A stretch of 64,000 nucleotides of DNA, from contig NZ_BAXR01000009.1 in assembly GCF_001310635.1 (NCBI RefSeq), positions 1 through 64,000 of the forward strand, given 5' to 3'. Source of the stretch: Bacillus sp. JCM 19034 (lineage in GTDB: Bacteria; Bacillota; Bacilli; Bacillales; Bacillaceae_D). The notes under the pieces were generated by a model that was not told the DNA's origin, did not search any database, and saw nothing but the letters and a program-made list of their open reading frames with translations. Below are positions 9,701-17,015 of the stretch, in pieces. Numbering within the stretch: the first letter of the stretch is position 1; every line of letters starts with the position of its first letter. A program made the translations under genes and the position numbers.

Positions 9701-10449
9701 AAGTTCAAAATGTTACGAAACGATATGCATCAAAAAAGGTTGTCGATGAAGTCTCAGTGAAAATTCAAAAGGGGAAAATTACGTCTTTCATCGGGCCAAA
9801 TGGTGCTGGGAAAAGTACGTTATTGTCAATTGTCAGCCGCTTAATTGCAAAAGATGAAGGATTAGTTTTAATTGATGATGTCGATATTACAAAACAAAAA
9901 AGTAACGAATTGGCCAAAAAGATTTCTATTCTAAAGCAATCTAATCATATTAATATTCGCTTGAAAATTCGTGATTTAGTTTCCTTTGGAAGATTTCCTT
10001 ATTCACAAGGGAATTTATCGAAAGAAGATATTCGTTATATTGATGAAGCAATCCACTATATGGATTTAGAAGATATACAAGATAAATATTTAGATGAATT
10101 AAGTGGGGGACAACGACAAAGAGCTTATATTGCAATGGTTATTGCTCAAGATACGGAGTATATCTTACTTGACGAACCTTTAAATAATTTAGATATGAAG
10201 CACTCTGTTCAAATTATGAGAGTGCTGCAAAAGATGGTTGATGAATTAGGCAAGACAATCGTCGTCGTATTACATGATATTAATTTTGCTTCCTGTTATT
10301 CGGATTTTATCGTCGCACTAAAAAACGGACGAATTATAAAAGAAGGTCCAGCTCATGAAGTCATTGATGAAGAAGCGTTAAAAGAAATATATGATATGGA
10401 TATTCCTATTAACAATATTGATAATCGAAAAATTGCTGTTTATTTTTAA
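9694..10449 (+). CDS. yclP: siderophore ABC transporter ATP-binding protein
   Basis: A 251-residue FepC-type ATPase. Walker A is GPNGAGKST (residues about 33-41), the signature is LSGGQRQR, Walker B is YILLDEPLNNLD, and the switch histidine lies in VVLHDINFA. It energises YclNO from the cytoplasmic side. The ribosome site AAAGGAGAG precedes the ATG within the end of yclO. A 96-base gap separates it from the binding-protein gene, with no strong terminator visible, so the four genes may share one iron-repressed transcript. Confidence 0.93.
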   Translation: MVEVQNVTKRYASKKVVDEVSVKIQKGKITSFIGPNGAGKSTLLSIVSRLIAKDEGLVLIDDVDITKQKSNELAKKISILKQSNHINIRLKIRDLVSFGRFPYSQGNLSKEDIRYIDEAIHYMDLEDIQDKYLDELSGGQRQRAYIAMVIAQDTEYILLDEPLNNLDMKHSVQIMRVLQKMVDELGKTIVVVLHDINFASCYSDFIVALKNGRIIKEGPAHEVIDEEALKEIYDMDIPINNIDNRKIAVYF

Positions 10450-10545
10450 ATATCGTTAATTACCACAGCTCGATTTATATCTAGAGTTATTCTAGTAAAG
10501 CTTGATTGTGTAATTATATATAAAACATACAGAGGTGAGTGGGGA

Positions 10546-11546
10546 ATGAGAAAATCATTTCTATTATTGTTATTAACAATTTTTCTTGCAATCGTTATGG
10601 TTGCATGCGGATCTGATGATACACCTTCAGATTCAGTAGAAGATACAGACATAGAAGGAACTACTGATGGCGAGGCGAATGATCAAGAGACTGAAGCTGG
10701 GGATGAATCAACAGAGGTAACGATTGACCATGAATTAGGTCAAACTGTCGTTGAAAAAAATCCTGAAACGGTTGTAGTATTTGATTTAGGTGTATTAGAT
10801 ACACTTGATGCATTGGGTGTTGAAGTTGCAGGGGTGCCAGTTGAAAGTGTTCCTGACTATTTATCCCAATATGCGGGCGATGATTATGAAAATGTCGGTA
10901 CACTGTTTGAGCCTGATTTTGAAAAAATCTTTGATATGCAACCTGATCTAATTATCATTCTGGGCGTGCCCAAGAAGCATATGAGGAATTAGCCGAAATT
11001 GCACCAACGTTATTCATGTCAACTGATCCAAACCGTTATTTAGAATCATTTGAAGAAAATGTAACTTTATTAGGTGATATTTTTGGAAAAGAAGAGCTTG
11101 CTGCTGAAAAAATCGCTGATATTGAAACATCTGTAGCAGCTTTACAAGATAAAACAGCTGAAAATGATGTCAGTGGATTAATTGTGCTAGCTAATGATGG
11201 CTCTTTAAGTGCATTTGGACCTGAATCACGCTTTGGATTTTTACACGAAGATTTTGGTGTAGAGCCGGCTGATGAGAATATCGAAGTTTCAAGTCATGGA
11301 CAAAGCATATCGTTTGAATATATTGTTGAAACAGATCCAGAATATTTATTTGTTGTCGATCGAGGTGCGATCGTAGGAGGAGAATCTTCTGCACAGCAAA
11401 CTGTAGAAAATGAGGTAACAGAAAATACAACTGCCTACCAAGAAGGAAAGATTGTTTATTTAGACCCTGTCTATTGGTACATTACGACTGGTGGTATTAG
11501 TGCTACTGAAGAGATGATTGCTGAGGTAGAAGCAGCGATTGAATAA
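10546..11546 (+). CDS. yclQ: siderophore-binding lipoprotein (frameshifted)
   Basis: The signal peptide ends in a lipobox (VMVACGS, Cys21), followed by an acidic Ser/Thr-rich linker to about residue 60 and then a periplasmic-binding-protein type III fold. DHELGQTVVEKNPETVVVFD opens the first lobe, and QPDLIII precedes the frame break. The frame is lost near 10962 and recovers as RAQEAYEELAEIAPTLFM in the next frame, continuing to 11546. One missing T in ATTCTGGG accounts for it. The second lobe contains FGPESRFGFLHEDFGV and ends YWYITTGGISATEEMI, as in YclQ/FatB-type binding proteins. It should deliver Fe-petrobactin-type siderophores to YclNOP. The start follows GAGGTGAGTGGGGA. Confidence 0.88.
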
Positions 11547-11552
11547 GGAAAC

Positions 11553-11579
11553 AAAAAAGCGGCATTTGCCGCTTTTTTT
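11553..11579 (+). terminator. intrinsic terminator of the yclNOPQ operon
   Basis: AAAAAGCGGCA and TGCCGCTTTTT form an 11-bp stem with a minimal loop, followed by a T-rich tail. Confidence 0.92.
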
Positions 11580-11709
11580 GTTTGTTTAAGCAAGAGGCAT
11601 TCACGTGGTTATTTTAAAGGTAATATTCTCAGAGGAGAGTACACGTTTTTTGAAAGAACACCGACTTTACAGATAAACTTAAATCATGGAAATGACTTGC
11701 ACGCTGCGT

Positions 11710-12885
11710 TTATGGTTTTTTCCAATATGTTCCGAGTCGCCATACCCATTCCAACGGTCCAATTTTATAACGTTTAAGCCACCATTTACTGAGCAGGACT
11801 TGGAAAATGAAAAGCCCGATGGCAATAAGTGCACCGATAAAGAAACCTATTTTACCAAAAAGGCCGACTCCATAACCATAGAAAAGTGTTGTCATAATAA
11901 TTGATTGTAATATATAGTTCGTTAATGAGAGGCGGCCAATATAAGTTAATTGTTTAAGCCATTTAACCATCTTTTTGTTTGTTGCTAATAATAAGATGCT
12001 ACTTGCATAAAACATTGCCACTAGTGGGCCGCCGATAGACATATGCAGTGCTTCTGTTTGGGTGCTCGGATTTAAGACAAAGATTAGCTTACTAGGGAAT
12101 CCTATACAGAGCGTCACCCACCAAATCCTTTTAAAAAGCTTTTGATGATTTTCTGGTTTTTCAAGCCACTTTTTTCGTGCAACAAAAGCTCCTAACAGAA
12201 ACATTCCTAATACTCCAATGACAGAACTAGCTTGGATAAAAACGTTACTGAACCAGCCAAAACCTAATGGATCACCTTCGTGTCGGAACGTTACGACATC
12301 AGTGTAGCTACCTGATGATAAGACCTCACGCTCTTCTACTGAATATTGATAAAAACGTTCGTCAATGATTGAAGTTGCCTCATCACCTTCAGGAGTTGTT
12401 ACCGATAAAGCCATTAATGATAAGAGAATAATCGCCCAAATCAGTAATCCTTGCTCTTTCAGCTTTAAAAAGAAAAATAGGATAACACCTGCTATTGCGT
12501 ATGTTATGAGAATATCTCCATCCCAAATAAATAGTGCATGTATACATCCGAATATGAGTAAAATAGCGGTACGGCGCCAATAAATACGTGCAAATGACTG
12601 TCCTCGAGTTAGTAGTCGTTCCTGTAAAAAGACCATTCCGTATCCGAATAAAAAGGAAAAGAGTGTATAAAAGCTAGCTTGTGCAAATACTAAAATAGCA
12701 CCTTCAGTAATTCGGTCAATAATACCATTGGGATAATAATCATGAATATCTGGTACTAAAAAGAGTCCATATTGAAAGTGCATGCTATTTGCTAGTAAAA
12801 TACCAAGTAAAGCAAGTCCCCTCATCATATCAAGTGATTCAATTCGTTCATTTGCGAGTAATGGGGAAGGTGTTGTTTTTGCCAT
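11710..12885 (-). CDS. DUF418 (YeiB/YxaH-like) membrane protein
   Basis: A 391-residue membrane protein with about ten hydrophobic helices. It opens with the family signature ERIESLDMMRGLALLGILLA (residues 12-31). The C-terminal DUF418 domain includes GRLSLTNYILQSIIMTTLFY and closes with GPLEWVWRLGTYWK, the characteristic ending. The family is thought to be transport-related, but no reaction is established. On the minus strand the ATG is preceded by AAAGGAGAACGAAAC. It is transcribed away from the nitroreductase gene, sharing an 86-base divergent intergenic region. It converges on yclQ. Confidence 0.88.
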   Translation of the reverse strand: MAKTTPSPLLANERIESLDMMRGLALLGILLANSMHFQYGLFLVPDIHDYYPNGIIDRITEGAILVFAQASFYTLFSFLFGYGMVFLQERLLTRGQSFARIYWRRTAILLIFGCIHALFIWDGDILITYAIAGVILFFFLKLKEQGLLIWAIILLSLMALSVTTPEGDEATSIIDERFYQYSVEEREVLSSGSYTDVVTFRHEGDPLGFGWFSNVFIQASSVIGVLGMFLLGAFVARKKWLEKPENHQKLFKRIWWVTLCIGFPSKLIFVLNPSTQTEALHMSIGGPLVAMFYASSILLLATNKKMVKWLKQLTYIGRLSLTNYILQSIIMTTLFYGYGVGLFGKIGFFIGALIAIGLFIFQVLLSKWWLKRYKIGPLEWVWRLGTYWKKP

Positions 12886-12971
12886 GTTTCGTTCTCCTTT
12901 ATACGTAGTTTTCTATATTGTAAATTATTGTTATTCAATTAACAAGAATGATAGAAGAAGGAGTGTTAATT

Positions 12972-13703
12972 ATGATTGAATTAATGAAAAGTCATCGATC
13001 GATTCGTAAGTTTAAAGAGCGATCTGTATCTAAAGAGTTAGTAAACGAAATCATTACTGCAGGACAATGGGCACCGACGTCTCATCATATTCAATCCTAC
13101 AGTATAATCGTTGTTCGCGATCATAGTAGAAAGAAACGGTTAGCTGAATTAGCTGGGAATCAGCCGTATGTAGAAAGCTGCCCTGTTTTCTTCGTTATTT
13201 GTGCCGATTATTCACGATTATCGAAAGCTAGCGAGATGCATCAGAAGCCGTTTGAAATTGGTGAGGTTGAGCAAATTATTGTTGGTGCTGTTGATGCTGC
13301 GTTAGTAGCAGAAAATATGCTGCTAGCGTCTAGAGGTTTAGGGTTAGGAGGCGTAATGATTGGCGGTATTAGAAATAGCCCTGAGGCTGTTTCTACATTA
13401 TTAAAACTGCCAAAGTTTACATTTCCCATCATGGGATTATGTATTGGCTATCCAGATCAGAATCCAGAGCAGAAGCCCCGCTTATCGCAAAGAGCCGTAG
13501 TACATGAGGAAGAATATGACGAAACAAAAATGAAAGAAGAGTTAGGTTTATATGATCAAGTTATGTCTGATTACTATAATCGTCGGACAAATGGAAAACG
13601 AATGGATACGTGGACGAAATTAATGTCAGAACACTTTTCACAAGTAAGACGTCAAGAGGTAGGAGAATTTTTGAAAAAGCAAGGGTTCTTAAAAGAGGAT
13701 TAG
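12972..13703 (+). CDS. NfsA/NfrA-type flavin-dependent NADPH oxidoreductase (nitroreductase)
   Basis: A 243-residue FMN-dependent nitroreductase-fold protein. The N-terminus MIELMKSHRSIRKFKER provides FMN phosphate contacts (HRSIR). WAPTSHHIQSYSIIVVRD and GLGLGGVMIGGIRNSPE are conserved elements, and the tail (YYNRRTNGKRMDTWT) is typical of NfsA/NfrA reductases. The family reduces nitroaromatics, quinones or flavin with NADPH; the physiological substrate is not evident. I chose ATG 12972 rather than ATG 12948 because AGAAGGAG lies at proper spacing before it. It is monocistronic in appearance. Confidence 0.9.
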   Translation: MIELMKSHRSIRKFKERSVSKELVNEIITAGQWAPTSHHIQSYSIIVVRDHSRKKRLAELAGNQPYVESCPVFFVICADYSRLSKASEMHQKPFEIGEVEQIIVGAVDAALVAENMLLASRGLGLGGVMIGGIRNSPEAVSTLLKLPKFTFPIMGLCIGYPDQNPEQKPRLSQRAVVHEEEYDETKMKEELGLYDQVMSDYYNRRTNGKRMDTWTKLMSEHFSQVRRQEVGEFLKKQGFLKED

Positions 13704-13786
13704 GAGACGTGAACGTTACAACACAAAAACCAACTTAACAATCATTTACCACGTAAGGCTAAGTACGTCTATGTAAAGAAATGAGC

Positions 13787-13815
13787 TTGACAGTTGATGT
13801 TTGATCAACTAATCT
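13787..13815 (+). promoter_or_regulatory. mtnE promoter with a palindromic operator filling the spacer
   Basis: TTGACA (13787-13792) and TAATCT (13810-13815) are separated by exactly 17 bases. The spacer is a perfect inverted repeat, GTTGAT-GTTTG-ATCAAC, extending one more pair outward. This is the expected layout for a repressor site blocking the promoter. The cognate regulator is unknown. Confidence 0.65.
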
Positions 13816-13834
13816 AATAAAAATAATGATGACG

Positions 13835-13862
13835 AGTGTCTCTTTTTAGTGAGGCACTTTTT
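13835..13862 (+). terminator. terminator-like hairpin in the mtnE leader (possible attenuator)
   Basis: AGTGTCTC and GAGGCACT form an 8-bp stem (one wobble pair) followed by a T run. It sits after the predicted promoter and directly before the mtnE ribosome site. It could be a leftover terminator of the upstream gene or a leader attenuator. Confidence 0.55.
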
Positions 13863-13878
13863 AATTGGAGTGATAGAA

Positions 13879-15054
13879 ATGAAGACTTTTCGTTATTCAA
13901 ATGCGTTGGAGCGTTTGCCGGAGCAGTTTTTTGCTAAGTTAGTAGATAAAGTAATGGAAGTAAAAAAGCATCATAATGACGTGATTAATCTAGGACAAGG
14001 TAATCCAGATCAACCAACACCGCAATCCATTGTGGAAAAGATGCAATTAGCTACAGAGAACCCACAATACCATAAATATCCCCCATTTAAAGGGTTTCCT
14101 TTCTTAAAGGAAGCAGTTAAGGACTATTATAAAAAGCAATTCGGGGTTGAACTTGATGATGAAACAGAAATAGCCGTTTTAGCGGGGACAAAAACAGGGC
14201 TTGTCGAAATCAGCCAATGTTTATTAAATCAAGGTGATACGGCATTAGTACCTGACCCTGGATATCCAGATTATTGGTCTGGTCTTGCGTTAGTTGGAGC
14301 TAAGATGCACATGATGCCCTTAAAGGAAGAAAGAGATTTTCACCCAGATTTTTCAGAGATACCGGATGATGTAAAGAAGCAAGCAAAGTTAATGTTTTTA
14401 AATTACCCGAATAATCCAACTGGGGCCGTCGCAACGAAAGAGTTATTTGAAGATGCCGTTACTTATGGTCATACATATGATACGTGTATTGTTCATGATT
14501 TTGCTTATGGTGCTATCGGATATGAAGGTGAAAAACCACTAAGTTTCATGCAGACTCCAGGTGCAAAAGACATCGGAATTGAAATGTTAACGATGTCAAA
14601 AACATATAATATGGCTGGCTGGCGAATTGGATTTGCAGTTGGGAATAAAAGTGTTATTCAAGGGTTAGAGCTTATTCAGGATCATTATTATTGTAGTTTA
14701 TTTGGAGCGATGCAAGAAGCGGCAGCGTACGCGTTAAGATCCGACCAACGTGAAGTAGTGGAATTAGTCGAAATGTATGAGAGAAGAAGAAGTGCGTTAG
14801 TAAGTGCTGCAAAAGAAATTGGTTGGGATGTTCAAGCTCCAAAAGGTTCCTTTTTCGCATGGTTTCCCGTCCCTGAAGGATATACGTCAGAATTATTTGC
14901 AGAACGTCTCTTACATGAAGCTAGAGTTGTCGTTGCTCCAGGGATCGGTTTTGGTAAGCATGGAGAAGGGTATGTTCGAATTGGATTGCTATGTGAAGAA
15001 GAGGAATTAAAAGAAGCGATGCAAAGAATTGGTGAGTTACAATTATTTTCATAA
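13879..15054 (+). CDS. mtnE: methionine-salvage aminotransferase MtnE (PLP class I/II)
   Basis: A 391-residue fold-type I aminotransferase matching B. subtilis MtnE (YkrV) through most of its length. It starts with RLPEQFFAKLV-type residues, then DVINLGQGNPDQPTPQSIVE, DPGYPDYWSGLALVGAKMHM, LNYPNNPTGAVATKELFEDA (substrate/PLP contacts) and the PLP lysine in TMSKTYNMAGWRIGFAVGN. MtnE transaminates 2-keto-4-methylthiobutyrate to methionine in 5'-methylthioadenosine recycling. ATG 13879 follows TTGGAGTG. No SAM riboswitch is visible upstream and no other mtn gene lies nearby, unlike B. subtilis. A palindromic operator lies in its promoter. Confidence 0.88.
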   Translation: MKTFRYSNALERLPEQFFAKLVDKVMEVKKHHNDVINLGQGNPDQPTPQSIVEKMQLATENPQYHKYPPFKGFPFLKEAVKDYYKKQFGVELDDETEIAVLAGTKTGLVEISQCLLNQGDTALVPDPGYPDYWSGLALVGAKMHMMPLKEERDFHPDFSEIPDDVKKQAKLMFLNYPNNPTGAVATKELFEDAVTYGHTYDTCIVHDFAYGAIGYEGEKPLSFMQTPGAKDIGIEMLTMSKTYNMAGWRIGFAVGNKSVIQGLELIQDHYYCSLFGAMQEAAAYALRSDQREVVELVEMYERRRSALVSAAKEIGWDVQAPKGSFFAWFPVPEGYTSELFAERLLHEARVVVAPGIGFGKHGEGYVRIGLLCEEEELKEAMQRIGELQLFS

Positions 15055-15058
15055 TTAG

Positions 15059-15099
15059 AAGAGGATGCATATTTGAATCTCAAATGCATCCTCTTTTTG
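15059..15099 (+). terminator. intrinsic terminator of mtnE
   Basis: AAGAGGATGCAT and ATGCATCCTCTT form a 12-bp perfect stem followed by TTTTT. Confidence 0.93.
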
Positions 15100-15109
15100 T
15101 GAGTGTTAT

Positions 15110-15125
15110 GTTCTTTAAAAAGAAC
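15110..15125. promoter_or_regulatory. predicted SinR operator upstream of sinI
   Basis: GTTCTTT-AA-AAAGAAC is a perfect 16-bp palindrome made of two facing copies of the SinR consensus GTTCTYT with a 2-base spacer. I recall the same geometry from the B. subtilis eps operator. It lies about 100 bases before sinI, beside a possible TTGATT -35 element at 15130, suggesting feedback control of sinI/sinR by SinR. Confidence 0.7.
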
Positions 15126-15226
15126 AGTTTTGATTATAGCGGTAATGCATATACATATGAAATAAATAAAAATTATAGACCTGATGATCTGTTTGATACG
15201 ATAAGTTATAATAAGGAGGAAAGGAA

Positions 15227-15352
15227 ATGTCGAAAAAGCAAGAATACGTTGATCTGGAATGGTTGGAATTGCTATTAGAAGCCAAGATGAATGGATTAAC
15301 GGTCGAAGAAGTTCAATCTTTTTTTAGTAATGGTCAAGAAGATAAACTGTAG
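15227..15352 (+). CDS. sinI: SinI-like antirepressor of SinR (41 residues)
   Basis: The short frame encodes MSKKQEYVDLEWLELLLEAK followed by MNGLTVEEVQSFFSNGQEDKL. The core LEWLELLLEAKMNGLTVEEVQSFF matches the SinI dimerisation motif (EWVELMVEAKEANISPEEIRKYL in B. subtilis). SinI binds SinR and disables DNA binding, switching cells toward matrix production. The gene is shorter than B. subtilis SinI (57 residues), lacking its C-terminal tail. The ribosome site AAGGAGG at 15212-15218 is strong. sinR follows 92 bases downstream, the normal gene order. Confidence 0.85.
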   Translation: MSKKQEYVDLEWLELLLEAKMNGLTVEEVQSFFSNGQEDKL

Positions 15353-15444
15353 TTGCTCATAATCATAATTGAAATTATTGAATTACAGGACAATGAAGAA
15401 TCTTGCTAATGACGTAAATTTGTTAGAGAGGGTAAGGTATAGAC

Positions 15445-15774
15445 ATGATAGGAGAGCAAGTTAAAAAGTATAGACTTGAGAAAGGTTTATCGCTATCCGA
15501 GTTAGCGGATAGAGCAGGTGTGGCCAAATCTTACTTAAGTTCCATTGAGCGTAACATTCAGTCTAATCCTTCTATCCAGTTTTTAGAGAAAGTTTCATCA
15601 GTTTTAGGTGTTTCGGTTGAGGCATTGCTTAGTGATCAACATAAAGATATGGAACGATTAGATGAAGCATGGATGGGTCTTGTAAGAGAGGCTATGAATT
15701 CAGGTGTTAGTAAAGATCAGTTTCGGGAATTTCTGGAATTTAATAAATGGAAAAAGAAACAATCTGATTCATAG
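15445..15774 (+). CDS. sinR: biofilm master repressor SinR
   Basis: A 109-residue regulator very close to B. subtilis SinR (111 residues). The N-terminal Xre-type helix-turn-helix is MIGEQVKKYRLEKGLSLSEL, then AGVAKSYLSSIERNIQSNPS as the recognition region. The C-terminal SinI-interaction helices contain WMGLVREAMNSGVSKDQFRE and FLEFNKWKKKQ. The DNA-contacting segment is essentially unchanged, so the GTTCTYT consensus should still apply. Two palindromes of that type flank this locus (15110 and 16154). A hairpin terminator follows. Confidence 0.95.
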   Translation: MIGEQVKKYRLEKGLSLSELADRAGVAKSYLSSIERNIQSNPSIQFLEKVSSVLGVSVEALLSDQHKDMERLDEAWMGLVREAMNSGVSKDQFREFLEFNKWKKKQSDS

Positions 15775-15780
15775 CTCTTT

Positions 15781-15824
15781 GAACGTCAAGACAGGAATTT
15801 CTGTTATGACGTTCTTTCATTTTT
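15781..15824 (+). terminator. sinR terminator
   Basis: GAACGTCA and TGACGTTC form the outer stem with ACAG/CTGT pairing inside. TTTCATTTTT follows. Confidence 0.8.
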
Positions 15825-15828
15825 GCAA

Positions 15829-16134
15829 CTAATGAATCATTTCCGTATCTTGTTTATACGTATATTCATATATTGATAATAAAAGATTTTTTGATTGAAT
15901 AATAGACGTAATGTATCCATAAAGTTCAAAAAACGAGTGATGTATATTTAAACAGATTCGGTAGACAACCGATTCTGACATTGGAAATTGTAAGTCGCTT
16001 GCAAAAATTAAAGATTTGCTAGAAAACGTTAAAATTTGTACATTCGTTTTACCAGACTGAATGAATCGATGTTGTACTTGGTAGATGTTTAACTGTGCAT
16101 ATAAAGGATCTTCATAAAGCTTTGGAATGTGCAT
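15829..16134 (-). CDS. small PilZ-like protein downstream of SinR operators
   Basis: About 101 residues, no signal peptide or membrane helix. The middle (QILTFSSKSLIFASDLQFPM, then SVVYRICLNIHHSFFELYGY, ITSII) follows the beta-strand pattern of PilZ domains. The usual DxSxxG glycine is serine and the RxxxR arm is not clear, so c-di-GMP binding is doubtful. I prefer ATG 16134, nine bases after AGGAAGG on the minus strand, to GTG 16143. The promoter region carries a SinR-type palindrome plus a third half-site. The gene converges on sinR. The function is unknown; a role in the motility/biofilm switch is inferred from context. Confidence 0.6.
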   Translation of the reverse strand: MHIPKLYEDPLYAQLNIYQVQHRFIQSGKTNVQILTFSSKSLIFASDLQFPMSESVVYRICLNIHHSFFELYGYITSIIQSKNLLLSIYEYTYKQDTEMIH

Positions 16135-16153
16135 AAATGTCACCCTTCCTAAT

Positions 16154-16190
16154 GTTCTCTATAAAGAACATCTTACATCTATTGTTCTTT
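16154..16190. promoter_or_regulatory. predicted SinR operators (palindrome plus extra half-site)
   Basis: GTTCTCT-AT-AAAGAAC (16154-16169) has the same 7-2-7 facing arrangement as the site before sinI. A third match, GTTCTTT, lies at 16184-16190. On the minus strand a possible promoter (TTTACT, 17 bases, TAAGAT) overlaps these sites, so SinR would repress the PilZ-like gene. Confidence 0.65.
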
Positions 16191-16392
16191 ATAGTAAACA
16201 CTTTTTTCAAAAAATATATGAGTACATATTTGTACATTTCATCTAAATAAAAAAACTCAGTGCTAGTGAAAAATATTTACTATATGAAAAAGTAGTAGAA
16301 ATGGCACATAAACAATGGTATTCTATTCGAGATATGACAAAATAATATCTCTTTATAAATATATAGTCATAGTACTTTTGGGGGAATGAGTC

Positions 16393-16850
16393 GTGAATGT
16401 GAATCATGTTAATGCAATTAGTAGAGCGGCAAAGGAAATTTTAACGAGTCATTTTGGATTGGAAATCAAGCAAGAGAAGCCAAGTGCAGGGACAGGTTCG
16501 GTACCATCCGACAATGTTGCGGTCATATTAGGGATTAAGGGTGATCTTACGGGACAAATAATTGTAACATTCTCAAGAGATACTGCTTTAAAGATTGTAG
16601 GAACAATGATGGGGGGATGGAGATTTTAGAGTTTGATGAAATGGGATGGAGTGCTGTTCAGGAATTTGGTAATTGGGTAGCTGGAACAACGGCCACTGAA
16701 TTGTCTAAAGAAGATTGTACGATCGATGTAACAACACCGATCGTAAACGAAGGAAACTCTCATTTCCATTCGAAATTTCCTTTTTTATCAATTGCATTTA
16801 CCTCAGGTATTGGCATAGTGAAAGTTCATATAGCTGTAAAAGCCGAGTAA
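16393..16850 (+). CDS. cheX: CheX-type CheY-P phosphatase (frameshifted)
   Basis: The frame from GTG 16393 runs to 16629. The next frame carries the rest to 16850. Adding one G to the G6 run at 16611-16616 gives MMGGMEILEFDEMGW without interruption, about 152 residues in all. The CheC/CheX/FliY catalytic motif is visible as SAVQEFGNWVAG (E and N) with the later proline in DVTTPIV. CheX proteins dephosphorylate CheY-P as dimers and adjust chemotaxis. GGGGGAATGAGTC precedes the GTG. The gene sits next to the sinI/sinR motility switch, apart from other che genes. Confidence 0.85.
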
Positions 16851-16856
16851 TCCCTT

Positions 16857-16880
16857 CCACCTTTTTAGGTGGTTTTTTTT
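16857..16880 (+). terminator. cheX terminator
   Basis: CCACCT-TTTT-AGGTGG is a compact stem-loop followed by eight T. Confidence 0.93.
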
Positions 16881-17015
16881 GGAAAGAAGGACTGCGATAT
16901 GTGTTAAAAATGTATTTTTCTTAATTGACTTCTTTGATTCAAAAGGGGTATGTTATGGTGGAGACGACTTTGAAATAATTAGATGAGTTGTAATTGCAGA
17001 ATTAGGGGTGAAACT

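Noticed and set aside
11686..11904. Plus-strand 72-codon frame at the end of the DUF418 gene
   Set aside because: It is antisense to the conserved C-terminus of the DUF418 protein and has no ribosome site.
13704..13878. SAM (S-box) riboswitch before mtnE
   Set aside because: The region between the nitroreductase gene and mtnE is short, has a promoter in its middle and shows none of the conserved S-box core. Only a small hairpin is present.
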